Source: a bacterium (GTDB taxonomy: Bacteria > Hinthialibacterota > Hinthialibacteria > Hinthialibacterales > Hinthialibacteraceae). Taken from it: a DNA stretch of 46,353 nucleotides. The notes beneath the pieces are model-generated. The model was given only the letters and a program-made list of their open reading frames with translations. It made no database searches and was not told the origin of the DNA. Each line of letters starts with the position of its first letter. Positions within the stretch are counted from its first letter, which is position 1. The translations under genes and the position numbers were made by a program. Location of the stretch: NCBI GenBank assembly GCA_016125385.1, contig WGLV01000024.1, forward strand, positions 1-46,353, given 5' to 3'. This document shows positions 1 to 8,552 of this stretch, piece after piece.

Positions 1-126
1 CGCACCTTCGCCTGGATGAATCATGGCCGCCGGCTATCCAAAGATTATGAAATCCTGCCGGGACATTCAGAAAACTATATTCGCGTTCACGCAATCCGGC
101 AGGTCCTCCGGGCACTCAATTCATGA
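1..126 (+). CDS. IS5-type transposase, C-terminal end (5' part outside window)
   Basis: Frame 1 is open from the first base to a TGA at 124-126 and encodes 41 residues. The stretch with FAW, NHGRRLSKDYE and a following leucine/isoleucine-rich helix matches the usual C-terminus of IS5/IS4-group DDE transposases, where an R-RLSKDYE block carries the tail of the catalytic domain. The catalytic aspartates lie outside the window. The gene overlaps the 3' end of the convergent propeller-like gene on the other strand, so the insertion sits in or at the end of that gene. Family identification is from recognition of the block and not from a search. Confidence 0.72.
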   Translation, partial: RTFAWMNHGRRLSKDYEILPGHSENYIRVHAIRQVLRALNS

Positions 127-1745
127 AAACAGGTTCTAACAAAACGATAGAGATCAATTTTATCGTTGAGATTGCATATTTTTTCCCTTTTCGCAATATC
201 CCACACATCTCGTTCAATCAATAACAATTTTTTATCCTGAGAGATTGATACAAAATTCACATCAGAAATAACTTTACCTGATTCAAACATCAGTTCTAAT
301 TCACCATGTACCAAACGATAAACACCCCCCCATCGCGATACAGCTATAGATGCCTTTTCATCCAATTGGTCAATAAAAATCAATTCCACTCCCGAATTGA
401 TATTCACTTCATCCAATGTTGATGCTAAATAAAGTGAACCTCCTGGAGAATCATTCTCTCCCTCTATTTTTGAGTGATTCGATGGATTATTCTTTTTCGT
501 TATTATACCATCAGACAACGAAAGATTGGTTTGATCTGGATAAATATACTCCCCTAATATGCTGTCTGGATCGACATTGATAATTTCACCTCGATCGAAA
601 TCCAGTTGTTTATATGAAGATGATTCATAAACCACGATTACGTTTCCCCACGGATTTATGACTTGGACAATTTCAGAAAACGCAGGAACCACGATTTCTT
701 CTTCATCTCCAAATGACATTCGTTCAGACAATGTATATATTTTTCGTTCCTCAGTATCTTTAAAAACAGGATGCAAGTAGTGTTCTCCATCTTCACGAAA
801 TGAACCACCATAACCAGCAGATGGAGACACTTTTTGGTCAAGCAGCTCAAGAGTAGTGGAGGAGTAAAGCCAATTTCTCCTATTTGAATTAATGATAAAT
901 GTACCATTTGGATTCACATGTACACGCGGAGGCGGCATGGTCATCCATTGACCAGAAACATCTTTAACCAACTCCTTCACCAAGCGCCCATCTGATCCAT
1001 ACGCGCTCGTAGTCAACCATCCTCCCATCAAGGTAGTCAAAATACCATCAATTCGAATGAAATAATTGCCCCCATTGATCTTCGCCTGGCGATCAAACCC
1101 ACCTAAATCAATAGGATTCAATTCTATTACTGGGTTCAATTCATCAATTGATTCACCAGTTTTCGACTCGAATAAGAAAACATCGCTACCATTTTTAACA
1201 GCGAAATAGCTCGAATCATCAGAAAAAATCAAATAATTGGGATTCTTCAACAAATTATACACGTCATGTCTTCCGATATTTGCAACCCAACTAGCAATCA
1301 CCTGGGCATCATAATAAAAAGACAATTGGATAAGGTGATTGAATTTGTTTATCACACCAAAATCAATCGCATCCAAAATACAAACACTTGTTGATTGAAT
1401 CGTCGATCGACCGATTTTATTTGTGATGACATACCCATCATTTTGGATTAGGTCGCCAAGCAAAGCGATATATTGCCCGTCCGGCGAGTATTTCAAAAAG
1501 CGGAAATCTTCATCAAACATTTTATATCGTAGCAGTTCGTGCGTCTCGCCGGAATAAATAAACAAACCGATGCTGGTCAGCACGGCGATTTCATCCGCCG
1601 TCGGCGAGTACGCCGCGTCGTAGACGTAGCCAGTACCGAATTGTTTATGCCCATCCTCGGCGGAAAAAAACAGGGGGTCGCCCGCCTGCGCGAGCAGCGC
1701 CGCCCCGATGAATGCGATCCAGCAAACCATTGCTCTGACAAACAC
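87..1745 (-). CDS. secreted beta-propeller-like (WD40/PQQ-like) protein, 3' end replaced by IS sequence
   Basis: The 552-aa product starts at GTG 1745 with an AGGGAGACGG ribosome site about 6 nt upstream. It has a Sec signal peptide of about 21 residues (hydrophobic WIAFIGAALLAQA). The rest is beta-rich, with repeated short units such as AAYSPTADEIAVLTSIG and LKYSPDGQYIALLGD that are typical of WD40-like propeller blades. No catalytic residues are recognised. The last 17 codons or so (residues 536-552) are read from the IS5-type element, so the native C-terminus has probably been lost or replaced. Codons from about 1500 down to 140 are far more AT-rich than the first 80 codons and the neighbours, which suggests a mosaic or recently acquired body. 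Function is unknown. Confidence 0.7.
   Translation of the reverse strand: MFVRAMVCWIAFIGAALLAQAGDPLFFSAEDGHKQFGTGYVYDAAYSPTADEIAVLTSIGLFIYSGETHELLRYKMFDEDFRFLKYSPDGQYIALLGDLIQNDGYVITNKIGRSTIQSTSVCILDAIDFGVINKFNHLIQLSFYYDAQVIASWVANIGRHDVYNLLKNPNYLIFSDDSSYFAVKNGSDVFLFESKTGESIDELNPVIELNPIDLGGFDRQAKINGGNYFIRIDGILTTLMGGWLTTSAYGSDGRLVKELVKDVSGQWMTMPPPRVHVNPNGTFIINSNRRNWLYSSTTLELLDQKVSPSAGYGGSFREDGEHYLHPVFKDTEERKIYTLSERMSFGDEEEIVVPAFSEIVQVINPWGNVIVVYESSSYKQLDFDRGEIINVDPDSILGEYIYPDQTNLSLSDGIITKKNNPSNHSKIEGENDSPGGSLYLASTLDEVNINSGVELIFIDQLDEKASIAVSRWGGVYRLVHGELELMFESGKVISDVNFVSISQDKKLLLIERDVWDIAKREKICNLNDKIDLYRFVRTCFHELSARRTCRIA
127..139. repeat. candidate right terminal inverted repeat of the IS5-type element
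   Basis: The sequence AAAACAGGTTCTAA begins at the last base of the transposase stop codon. It resembles the terminal repeats of several IS5-family groups, which abut the transposase stop. Base composition becomes strongly AT-rich immediately afterwards. The left terminal repeat is outside the window, so pairing cannot be tested here. Confidence 0.35.
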
Positions 1746-1904
1746 GATATCCGTCTCCCTACCGAACGCGTGAACGCGCCCTCAATTCGATGAGATCACT
1801 GAACCAACGCCAATTATCGACAGGAATACATAATCACACGCACGGGGAAATGACAAGTGGAAATTTCGGCAGCGTGTTGAAGGGAAGAAAATCGTTTCGG
1901 CGGC

Positions 1905-2612
1905 TCACCCGCGCCAGCGCAGTTTGATGAGTTCCCATAACATCGAAGGGCCGTCGCTATGCATGCGGAGCCGCGAGCGCGAGTTATCGCTCCAGTCGAT
2001 GGGGATCTCCACCACCCGCTGCCCCGCCTGGCGCAGACGCCAGATCAGCTCCACGTCAAACGCCCAGCCGGTCGATCCCACACGGCTTCGCACCGCCTCG
2101 ATGGCCTCCCGGCGGAACGCCTTGGCGCCGCACTGGGTGTCGCTGTAAGGCAGAAAAAACAATACGCGCACGATAAGGTTGAACACGCGGCTCATCACCC
2201 GGCGCATCAGCGGTTGGGGGATCAACTGGCGGCTTTGTGGAAGCCAGCGCGAAGCGATGGCGGCTCCGGCGCCGCCCTCCACCGCGTCGAGCAGTTTGCG
2301 CAACTCGGCGGGTACGGTGGCGTTATCGGCGTCGGTGAACGAGAGAATCTCGCCGCGCGCGAGCTCGAAGCCCTTCATGACCGCGCCGCCCTTGCCCATG
2401 CGCGCCTCGGTGGCCCAGCTGCGGATATAGTCACACTCATCCGCGAGGCGGGCGGCGATCTGCTGCGTCGCGTCTTTTGAACCGTTGACGACGATGAGAA
2501 TCTCCACCTCGGCGGGATTCATCGACTCGGCGACGTAAGCGGCGTAAGCCCGCACCGTGGCTTCGATGCGGGCTTCTTCATTATACGCCGGTATGACGAT
2601 GGTATGCTTCAT
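1905..2612 (-). CDS. family 2 glycosyltransferase, dolichyl/polyprenyl-phosphate beta-glucosyltransferase-like (ALG5-like)
   Basis: The 235-aa product is close to the usual length of bacterial ALG5/DPG-synthase-like enzymes. It opens with the GT-A nucleotide-sugar motif TIVIPAYNEEARIEAT. RMGKGGAVMKGF and the metal-binding SFTDADNAT (DXD-like) follow, then SDTQCGAKAFRRE and GWAFDVELIWR, all hallmarks of this subgroup. Such enzymes transfer glucose or another hexose from a nucleotide sugar to a polyprenyl-phosphate on the cytoplasmic membrane face. No clear membrane helix is seen beyond a hydrophobic segment near VLFFLP. It follows the PfkB gene after 51 nt on the same strand, with GAGGCGG just before the ATG, so the two are probably cotranscribed. 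The sugar and the lipid acceptor are inferred from the family. Confidence 0.85.
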   Translation of the reverse strand: MKHTIVIPAYNEEARIEATVRAYAAYVAESMNPAEVEILIVVNGSKDATQQIAARLADECDYIRSWATEARMGKGGAVMKGFELARGEILSFTDADNATVPAELRKLLDAVEGGAGAAIASRWLPQSRQLIPQPLMRRVMSRVFNLIVRVLFFLPYSDTQCGAKAFRREAIEAVRSRVGSTGWAFDVELIWRLRQAGQRVVEIPIDWSDNSRSRLRMHSDGPSMLWELIKLRWRG

Positions 2613-2663
2613 AACCGCCTCGCGGCGCCGCGGCGGCGCCCGGCTCGACTCAGCGGAAACCGG

Positions 2664-3587
2664 CTAGATTTCGATGTCTTTGAATACGGTCAGACAACGC
2701 AGACGCTCGATACGTTCGCGGACGTCATCAGGCGAAACGTTGGCCAGCCGGTTAAGGCTGAAGTCTTCGACAGTGAACGACGCCATCACCGACCCCAGCA
2801 CGGCAGCCTGTTTCATCGTCTCGAACGAGCGGTCGTTCTGACGCGCGATGTAGCCCATCATGCCACCCGCGAAGGTATCTCCCGCGCCGGTGGGGTCTTT
2901 CACTTCGCGCAGTGGAATCGCTGGCGTGGCGAACACGTCGTCTCTGCTGATCAGCATGGCGCCGGCGTCGCCCTTTTTAATGACCGCGACCGAAGGCCCC
3001 ATCGCGATGATCGCGTCCGCCGCGCGCAACACCGACGACTGCCCGGTGATCATCTTGGCTTCTTCATCGTTAACGAACAACACGTCGACGCGCCGAATGA
3101 CCTGCTTGAGCAGATCGGGGGTGGTATCGATCCACAGGTTCATGCTGTCGGCGGCGACGAACGGCTTGCCCTGCATCGCGTCGAGCACGTCGAGCTGTAA
3201 CTGGGGATGAATGTTCGCCAGAAACAGGTAAGGAATATTTGCATGCGACGCGGGGATCTCGGGTTTAAACTCGCCGAACACGCCCAGTTGGGTGTCGAGC
3301 GTGTCACGCTCGTTCATATCGTCGCGGTAGCGCCCATGCCAGAAAAAAGTTTTCCCTGGCTTCTTCTGCATGCAGGTCAAATCGATGTTTTTATTCTTCA
3401 ACATCGTCTCGTGTTCAGCGGGAAAGTCGTCTCCCACCACGCCCACGATGGCGGAATGGGTCAGGTTCGCGGCCGCGCACGATGAATACACCGCCGCGCC
3501 GCCGAGCACGCGCTCGACCTTATCGGACTGGGTTTCGATGGTATCAAGGCCGATGGAGCCCACAATGAGCAGATTCGAATCCGTCAT
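2664..3587 (-). CDS. PfkB-family carbohydrate kinase
   Basis: The 307-aa protein has the ribokinase/PfkB fold signatures. An N-terminal GGAAVYSSCAAA substrate-side motif is followed by VGVVGDDFP. The C-terminal signature DPTGAGDTFAGG contains the anion hole and the catalytic aspartate (about D237). NDEEA in the middle matches the conserved NxxE magnesium/phosphate motif. Members phosphorylate sugars or nucleosides with ATP in the cytoplasm, and the substrate cannot be read from sequence. The start at ATG 3587 is supported by AAAGGTGA 5-6 nt upstream. It is the first gene of a minus-strand pair with the glycosyltransferase. Sequence resembles adenosine/ribokinase-like enzymes more than fructose-1-phosphate kinases. 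Confidence 0.88.
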   Translation of the reverse strand: MTDSNLLIVGSIGLDTIETQSDKVERVLGGAAVYSSCAAANLTHSAIVGVVGDDFPAEHETMLKNKNIDLTCMQKKPGKTFFWHGRYRDDMNERDTLDTQLGVFGEFKPEIPASHANIPYLFLANIHPQLQLDVLDAMQGKPFVAADSMNLWIDTTPDLLKQVIRRVDVLFVNDEEAKMITGQSSVLRAADAIIAMGPSVAVIKKGDAGAMLISRDDVFATPAIPLREVKDPTGAGDTFAGGMMGYIARQNDRSFETMKQAAVLGSVMASFTVEDFSLNRLANVSPDDVRERIERLRCLTVFKDIEI

Positions 3588-3691
3588 ACAATCACCTTTC
3601 TTTTCATGAAGTTCACCGGCTTTTCAAAACAAGCCGTATGGCCATCTTACGCCCTGAACAATCGGTCACAAAGGGTTGGCGGCAGCGACGC

Positions 3692-3719
3692 GATCGGACC
3701 AATCCGTATTTTTCCGATC
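3692..3719. repeat. inverted repeat in the PfkB/tRNA intergenic region
   Basis: The arms GATCGGA (3692-3698) and TCCGATC (3713-3719) are perfect complements separated by 14 nt. They lie in the 254-nt region between the divergent PfkB gene and the tRNA. No T-tract follows in either direction, so it is more likely an operator or structural element than a terminator. Nothing else was recognised in this intergenic stretch apart from the candidate tRNA promoter. Confidence 0.35.
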
Positions 3720-3800
3720 CATCGCAAACGGGAAAGGACCGCATCGGTCGAACGTAAGTTGAGAATAATCGGGCAGGAAAACCGCGCACACAAGGCCACT

Positions 3801-3828
3801 TTGCGGGCGCTTCGGAGTGGTATATGAT
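3801..3828 (+). promoter_or_regulatory. candidate sigma-70 promoter for tRNA-Met
   Basis: A -35-like TTGCGG (3801-3806) and a -10-like TATGAT (3823-3828) are separated by 16 nt. They end 13 nt before the mature tRNA 5' end, which is a normal distance for a stable-RNA promoter with a short leader. Confidence 0.45.
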
Positions 3829-3841
3829 GGGTTCGCTCAAC

Positions 3842-3914
3842 GGGCCTATAGCTCAGTTGGTAGAGCCGCCGGCTCATAACCGGCTGGTCGCTGGTTCGAG
3901 TCCAGCTGGGCCCA
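3842..3914 (+). tRNA. tRNA-Met (anticodon CAT)
   Basis: The sequence folds by eye into a full cloverleaf of 73 nt. It has a 7-bp acceptor stem GGGCCTA/TGGGCCC with one G-U pair, a D arm GCTC-AGTTGGTA-GAGC, and an anticodon arm GCCGG-CTCATAA-CCGGC. The T arm is GCTGG-TTCGAGT-CCAGC and the discriminator is A. The anticodon is CAT. The fully paired first position and the absence of three G-C pairs typical of initiators argue for elongator Met. A lysidine-modified tRNA-Ile2 (CAT) remains possible. The 3' CCA is not encoded. Confidence 0.93.
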
Positions 3915-4017
3915 GATATCTTCCTGTCTGCGAATAAAACCCACCACGAACAAATATTGCAATCATGCAATTTAATTCAAATTTTGACCACGCTCTGATT
4001 CAATCAGAATCCTATTT

Positions 4018-4668
4018 TTATGAATTTCCAAGCGGATTTTGTATGGCGTATTGCGCGAGTTCTTTCATATTTTTCAAATTCAGTTTATCCCGAATCCTGT
4101 TACAGTGCGTTTCGATAGTCCGGACGCTGACGGACAGTTTTTCGGCGATGTCTTTGGGTCGAAATCCCTGCTGTATCCATTGATAGACTTCAAGTTCGCG
4201 ATCGCTGAGACGCTCGACGCCCGCCTGTTCACCGGAACCGGAGCTCAGCAGACGAAGCATTACCTTTTCACGGATCTCCTCGCTGGCGTAAATCCCTCCC
4301 TTAGACACCTGTTGGATCGCGTCGACGACATGATCAAGCGATTCCCCTTTCATGACATAGCCGCGCCCACCCGCGCGGATCACTCGCTCCGCGTAAATGT
4401 TTTCATCCAGCATGGAAAGAGCAATCAGTTTGATGCTGGGAAAGCGGGCGTGAATATCCTTAATCAGCGTAAGGCCGCTTCCGTCTTTCAACGACAGGTC
4501 GACGATAACGACGTCGGGCTTGTGCGCCTCGACGGCGTTCATCCCTTCTTGAACCGATTGGGCTAAACCGCATACATCAAACAAATTGATTTTATTTAAA
4601 CACATGGCGAGACCGTCAATCAGTACGCGATGGTCGTCAATCAGCACAATGCGCGTTTTTTCACTCAT
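4018..4668 (-). CDS. NarL/FixJ-type response regulator (receiver + LuxR HTH)
   Basis: The 216-aa product begins MSEKTRIVLIDD. The receiver domain (residues 5-120) has the acidic pair D11-D12, phospho-acceptor D57 (VVIVDLSLKDG), S85 and K107. The C-terminal LuxR-type helix-turn-helix (about 150-205) contains LSDRELEVYQW and SVSVRTIETHCNRIRDKL. It should bind DNA when phosphorylated by the adjacent kinase. I chose ATG 4668, which overlaps the kinase stop by 8 nt, over an in-frame ATG at 4710, because the latter would add 14 basic residues before the conserved start of the receiver and has no ribosome site. No Shine-Dalgarno is evident for 4668 either, so translation is probably coupled to the kinase. 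Confidence 0.9.
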   Translation of the reverse strand: MSEKTRIVLIDDHRVLIDGLAMCLNKINLFDVCGLAQSVQEGMNAVEAHKPDVVIVDLSLKDGSGLTLIKDIHARFPSIKLIALSMLDENIYAERVIRAGGRGYVMKGESLDHVVDAIQQVSKGGIYASEEIREKVMLRLLSSGSGEQAGVERLSDRELEVYQWIQQGFRPKDIAEKLSVSVRTIETHCNRIRDKLNLKNMKELAQYAIQNPLGNS

Positions 4669-7600
4669 AAGCGGAGGCGCTCGCAATCGAAGTTTTTTTT
4701 CCCTTTGCAAAGTTCGTCGTCAGCGAGCAACGAACCGTCGCGCCTTCACCAGGGCGGCTGGTGACGTCAAGTTTTGCGTGGATGAGTCTCGCCCGGTATT
4801 CCATAATGCCGAGCCCCATGCCGGCTGAGTGAAGCCGAGCCGGGTCAAACCCTCTTCCGGCGTCTCTTACCGTGACGGATACCTGTGTGCCGTTTCCTTC
4901 CAGCATGACCTCGACCCATTCCGACTCGCTATGCTTGACGGCGTTGCTGAGTGCTTCCTGGGCTATGCGATACAACTGGGTTTTGACGTTCATATCCAGC
5001 GAATCGTTCACCAGGTGAGATGAAAAACGGCATTGAACGCCGAACAGGCTCTGTACGTTTATACACAAGGCCTTTAAGGCGTCCGCCAAACCGCTGTTTT
5101 CCAGTTCGTGCAGATACAAACTGCGCGACAGGTTGCGGCTTTGTACGGTGACTTTCTGTATCTGATCCTTGATCCGCGCAAGCAGATCCTCATTTTCCTC
5201 CGACGGGCGAGAGCGATCCAGCGAGACCGATTCGCACATAAAATAAATTCCCGTCAGCGACTGACACAGACTGTCGTGGATTTCACGCCCAATTTTGCGC
5301 TGCTCCCGGCTGGATATTTTGAGGATTTCCTTTTCGAATTGTTCCGTCACGTCATTGCCGAACGCGATAATTTCATAAATGCCGCCGACATCGTCGGCGT
5401 GGCGGATGAAACTCCAGATCACCGTTCGTGTTTCGCCGGTATCGAGCGCTACGTTCAGTTCCTGATCCACGACGTCATGCCGGATAACCTCCCGATGCAG
5501 CCTCATCAGTTTTTCACGGCCGGCGTCGAAAGGAAAATGATCCCACCAGTATGAGCGAATCGCGGCGTCCATACGTAAACCAAGATACCGTTCGCCCGCC
5601 GGATTGATAAAACTGATTTGTCCGCTCGGTGAAAAACCGAAAATGATCGCGGGGCTTTTACGCAAAATGTTTCGTGAGTGATCGCGTTCCAACCGCAACG
5701 ACTGCGTTCGTTCCGCGACGGTTCGTTCAAGTTCCCGGTTGCGTGTTTGAATCGCATGAACGCGGATCAAATAAAACAGCACCACAGAACTCGCGATCGC
5801 CGCCGCCGAGGCGATTCGAAACCACACGCTTTCCCAGAATGGCGAGCGAATCACGAAGGGCCAACTCGCGGGAACTTCGTTCCAAACTCCATCATTATTC
5901 GCTCCCTTGACTTCGAATCGGTACGAACCGGGTGGCAGGTGTGTGTAACGCGCGAATCGTCTCGTTCCCGCGTTATACCAGTCGTTTTCCAAACCAACTA
6001 AACGCCAGGCGTATTGGTTCGCCTCAGGGCGAGTGAAACTGAGCGCGGAAAAACGAAACTCGAAGCGGTTCTGCCAATAAAAAAAGCGGGGGACCGAATC
6101 GGAGAAAACCTGGATTGGCGAAAGTGTCCGATCATTGACGTCGACGCCCTGAATGACAACCGGGGGAGCGTATCGATTTTTTGTGACTTGATTCGGGTTG
6201 ATAATCGTCACGCCGCCAAGACCACCGAAGTACAACGTGCCGTCACGCGCCGTCAGGGCGGATTCGCACAGAAAACGCGGATCCCGCAATCCTTCCTTCT
6301 CTCCAAAATTCCTCACATCGCCTCGTTGCGGATCGAAGCGCGACAAGCCGAATCGCCGGGTTCCCGTCCAAATCGTTCCATCCGCCGATTCAGCCACGCT
6401 GGCGAATTCACGCCCCCAAAAGCCGTCGCGGGGCGATAAAAACCGTTTGTGATTCAAGTCGCGGTCCAGAACGTACAAACCATGACTGGTGGCGAACCAG
6501 AAATCGCCGCGCCGGTCTTCATGAATATCAGACACAACGTAAGGGTAAGCATCTTCCGGCTTATCTTCGACGGTCAGATGGGAAATCGAATCGGTTTCAG
6601 GATCGTACAGATAGATCCCGTATCCTACATCGCTATACCCGCCCGTCCCCATCCACAATCGGCCTCGGGAATCCTTTTCCATGCAGAAAAGCGCATAGTG
6701 CTTCCCATCCAGCGCGGTCAGAAGTTCATCGCTGCGATTGGTGAATAGACCGGTTTTGGGATCGAGAACGTTGATATAGCCCTGTTCGGTCCCGATCCAG
6801 ACCCTGCCGTCATCCATCACCTGAATCGCCCGTACGACATTGCCGCTGAGTTTGTCGCTGACTTTGGCCTCGACCTCGTTGTCGATAAATGGATATCGCC
6901 TGATCGCTCTCGTTCTGATGTTAAGAGAACACAATCCCTGCTTCCAACAACCGATCCAGAGCGTATCATGTTGATCGAAGCACAGCGCGGTCACGGTATC
7001 TTCGGATATCGTATTCGGATCATCCGGCGAATAGCGAAAATGACTTACATCGCCGCTGATTGGATCATACCGGTTCAGCCCCCCCAGGTACGTCCCAAAC
7101 CAGATCGCGCCGTCTCCGTCTTCACACATCGAATAAACCGGATTCGCGTCGAGGCTCCGCGATGGGTCGTTTTCCCGCGATAAAAATTGAAAATAATTGA
7201 GCGATTCATCATACCGGCTCAGCGTGTTGTCCGACGCGATCCACATTCCACCCGCACGATCCCGATAAACCGCGCGAATCATATTCGAGCTGAGGCCATG
7301 CGGCCTGGCTTCGCTGTAATCGTCATGAATGATCGAACCCGAATCGAGTTGAAACCGGTACAGCCCCGTTTCAGTCGCCAGCCACAGCCAGCAGTTGTCA
7401 TCTTCGGCGATAGACTGAACGCTCTGGTTAATCAGATCGTCTTCACCATGATAACTATATGGATACGTTAAAAACGTTTCTCCAGCTGGATCGAATCGCG
7501 TCAAGCCGCCATGCCACGTACCCAGCCATAAATAGCCATCGTGAGATGAGAAAAGCGACAAAATGACCGGATTTAGAAAATTATTGCGAAAAGCGTGATT

Positions 7601-8278
7601 TTCACTGTACTCGTACGGAGTCGATTGATATAAATTTGTTTTTAACGTCTTGGGATCAAGCCGAACGATGCCAGGATATTTTATGAAATAGATGTACCCA
7701 TTGAATTCACAAATCGAACGAACCTGCCACTTTTCATTCGGACGCGCATCTTTATCCAAATACGCGATTTCCATATCGCCGGTTTTCGGTTGAAAACGGG
7801 TGATCATCGCATTGCCGCCCACCCATAAGGTTCCATCAGCCGCTTCACAAATTGAATAAACCCGCTCGTCTTCGCTGTTGGCTCCAACCGGCATGGAGAA
7901 ATGTTGAAATTCCCCGGTAGCCGAATCATACCGGTTCAATCCATCCGCGACGCCGATCCACAGAGATCCATCACGGCTCTCGATCATCGCTGAAACGCTC
8001 TCATTGGAAATCGAATGGCGGTCATCGGGATCATGTTTGAATGATAGAAACGAATATCCATCGTACCGGCAAAGCCCATAATCAGATCCGAACCACATAT
8101 AGCCCTGCTGGTCTTGCAGAATCACGTCGACCGGGTTGATCGGCAATCCGGAATCGTAATCATAATGGGTGAAATACAGCGAGTTATGACGCACTCCAGA
8201 CGCGGCGTGAATGTTCGCGCTTGCAGCGAAAACGCCAAACCAGAGCCATAAAGGTATGAATCGCCCTCGCACCAGCAA
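4661..8278 (-). CDS. propeller-sensor histidine kinase (reg_prop/Y_Y_Y/PAS/HisKA_3)
   Basis: The 1205-aa protein opens with a signal peptide of about 25 residues. About 700 residues of repeated two-component-regulator propeller blades follow (WFGSDYGLCRYDG, LWIGVADGLNRYD, LWLGTWHGGLTRFDP and others). After a Y_Y_Y-like Ig domain (about 720-790) comes a transmembrane helix (about 800-825). A PAS domain (about 850-965), a HisKA_3 phosphoacceptor helix with H1001 (GREIHDSLCQSLTG) and a HATPase with N1112 and DAGRGFDP complete it. The ectodomain matches sensors best known from Bacteroidetes glycan-responsive systems, but here the receiver and HTH are on a separate protein. Start is TTG 8278 or GTG 8272; neither has a strong ribosome site. 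Confidence 0.9.
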   Translation of the reverse strand: MLVRGRFIPLWLWFGVFAASANIHAASGVRHNSLYFTHYDYDSGLPINPVDVILQDQQGYMWFGSDYGLCRYDGYSFLSFKHDPDDRHSISNESVSAMIESRDGSLWIGVADGLNRYDSATGEFQHFSMPVGANSEDERVYSICEAADGTLWVGGNAMITRFQPKTGDMEIAYLDKDARPNEKWQVRSICEFNGYIYFIKYPGIVRLDPKTLKTNLYQSTPYEYSENHAFRNNFLNPVILSLFSSHDGYLWLGTWHGGLTRFDPAGETFLTYPYSYHGEDDLINQSVQSIAEDDNCWLWLATETGLYRFQLDSGSIIHDDYSEARPHGLSSNMIRAVYRDRAGGMWIASDNTLSRYDESLNYFQFLSRENDPSRSLDANPVYSMCEDGDGAIWFGTYLGGLNRYDPISGDVSHFRYSPDDPNTISEDTVTALCFDQHDTLWIGCWKQGLCSLNIRTRAIRRYPFIDNEVEAKVSDKLSGNVVRAIQVMDDGRVWIGTEQGYINVLDPKTGLFTNRSDELLTALDGKHYALFCMEKDSRGRLWMGTGGYSDVGYGIYLYDPETDSISHLTVEDKPEDAYPYVVSDIHEDRRGDFWFATSHGLYVLDRDLNHKRFLSPRDGFWGREFASVAESADGTIWTGTRRFGLSRFDPQRGDVRNFGEKEGLRDPRFLCESALTARDGTLYFGGLGGVTIINPNQVTKNRYAPPVVIQGVDVNDRTLSPIQVFSDSVPRFFYWQNRFEFRFSALSFTRPEANQYAWRLVGLENDWYNAGTRRFARYTHLPPGSYRFEVKGANNDGVWNEVPASWPFVIRSPFWESVWFRIASAAAIASSVVLFYLIRVHAIQTRNRELERTVAERTQSLRLERDHSRNILRKSPAIIFGFSPSGQISFINPAGERYLGLRMDAAIRSYWWDHFPFDAGREKLMRLHREVIRHDVVDQELNVALDTGETRTVIWSFIRHADDVGGIYEIIAFGNDVTEQFEKEILKISSREQRKIGREIHDSLCQSLTGIYFMCESVSLDRSRPSEENEDLLARIKDQIQKVTVQSRNLSRSLYLHELENSGLADALKALCINVQSLFGVQCRFSSHLVNDSLDMNVKTQLYRIAQEALSNAVKHSESEWVEVMLEGNGTQVSVTVRDAGRGFDPARLHSAGMGLGIMEYRARLIHAKLDVTSRPGEGATVRCSLTTNFAKGKKTSIASASAYE

Positions 8279-8328
8279 ACCCCGCTGAATGGTGATGGAA
8301 TCATCTGTTACCTGACCTATTAGATGAT

Positions 8329-8357
8329 ATTACACAACAATCTTATAATTTCAGCAA
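8329..8357 (-). promoter_or_regulatory. candidate promoter of the kinase/regulator operon
   Basis: On the minus strand, -35-like TTGCTG (8357-8352) and -10-like TGTAAT (8334-8329) are spaced by exactly 17 nt in an AT-rich stretch. This puts the likely transcription start about 45 nt ahead of the kinase start codon. Confidence 0.5.
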
Positions 8358-8440
8358 GTTGATTTTTTTCGAATATCCATGCCGCCGATCATTGATCAAA
8401 TTCGATAATTCCAAAAATTAACATCAATTTCAGCCTGTTA

Positions 8441-8456
8441 TCCGGGAATTCCCGGA
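8441..8456. promoter_or_regulatory. perfect 16-bp palindrome, candidate operator
   Basis: TCCGGGAATTCCCGGA is an exact dyad without a spacer. It lies about 85-100 bp upstream of the candidate kinase promoter. NarL/LuxR-type regulators often use such dyads, so autoregulation by the adjacent response regulator is plausible but inferred. A second small hairpin, ATCCGT/ACGGAT at 8465-8470 and 8478-8483, follows it. The rest of the 274-nt gap between the kinase and the transposase remnant shows no gene. Confidence 0.45.
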
Positions 8457-8552
8457 CAATAAAAATCCGTATTTTTCACGGATGCGCCGCCGTTTTCATT
8501 TTTCTATTCTTCTATTTGGCAACAATTCGAAACCCGCTTCATCCATAGAGAA

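Noticed and set aside
2604-3485. Long plus-strand open frames opposite the PfkB and glycosyltransferase genes
   Set aside because: They are frame shadows of well-identified minus-strand genes and encode arginine/histidine-rich low-complexity products with no family resemblance.
3842-3914. tRNA as an attachment site for a genomic island
   Set aside because: I saw no integrase gene and no second copy of the tRNA 3' end in the window.
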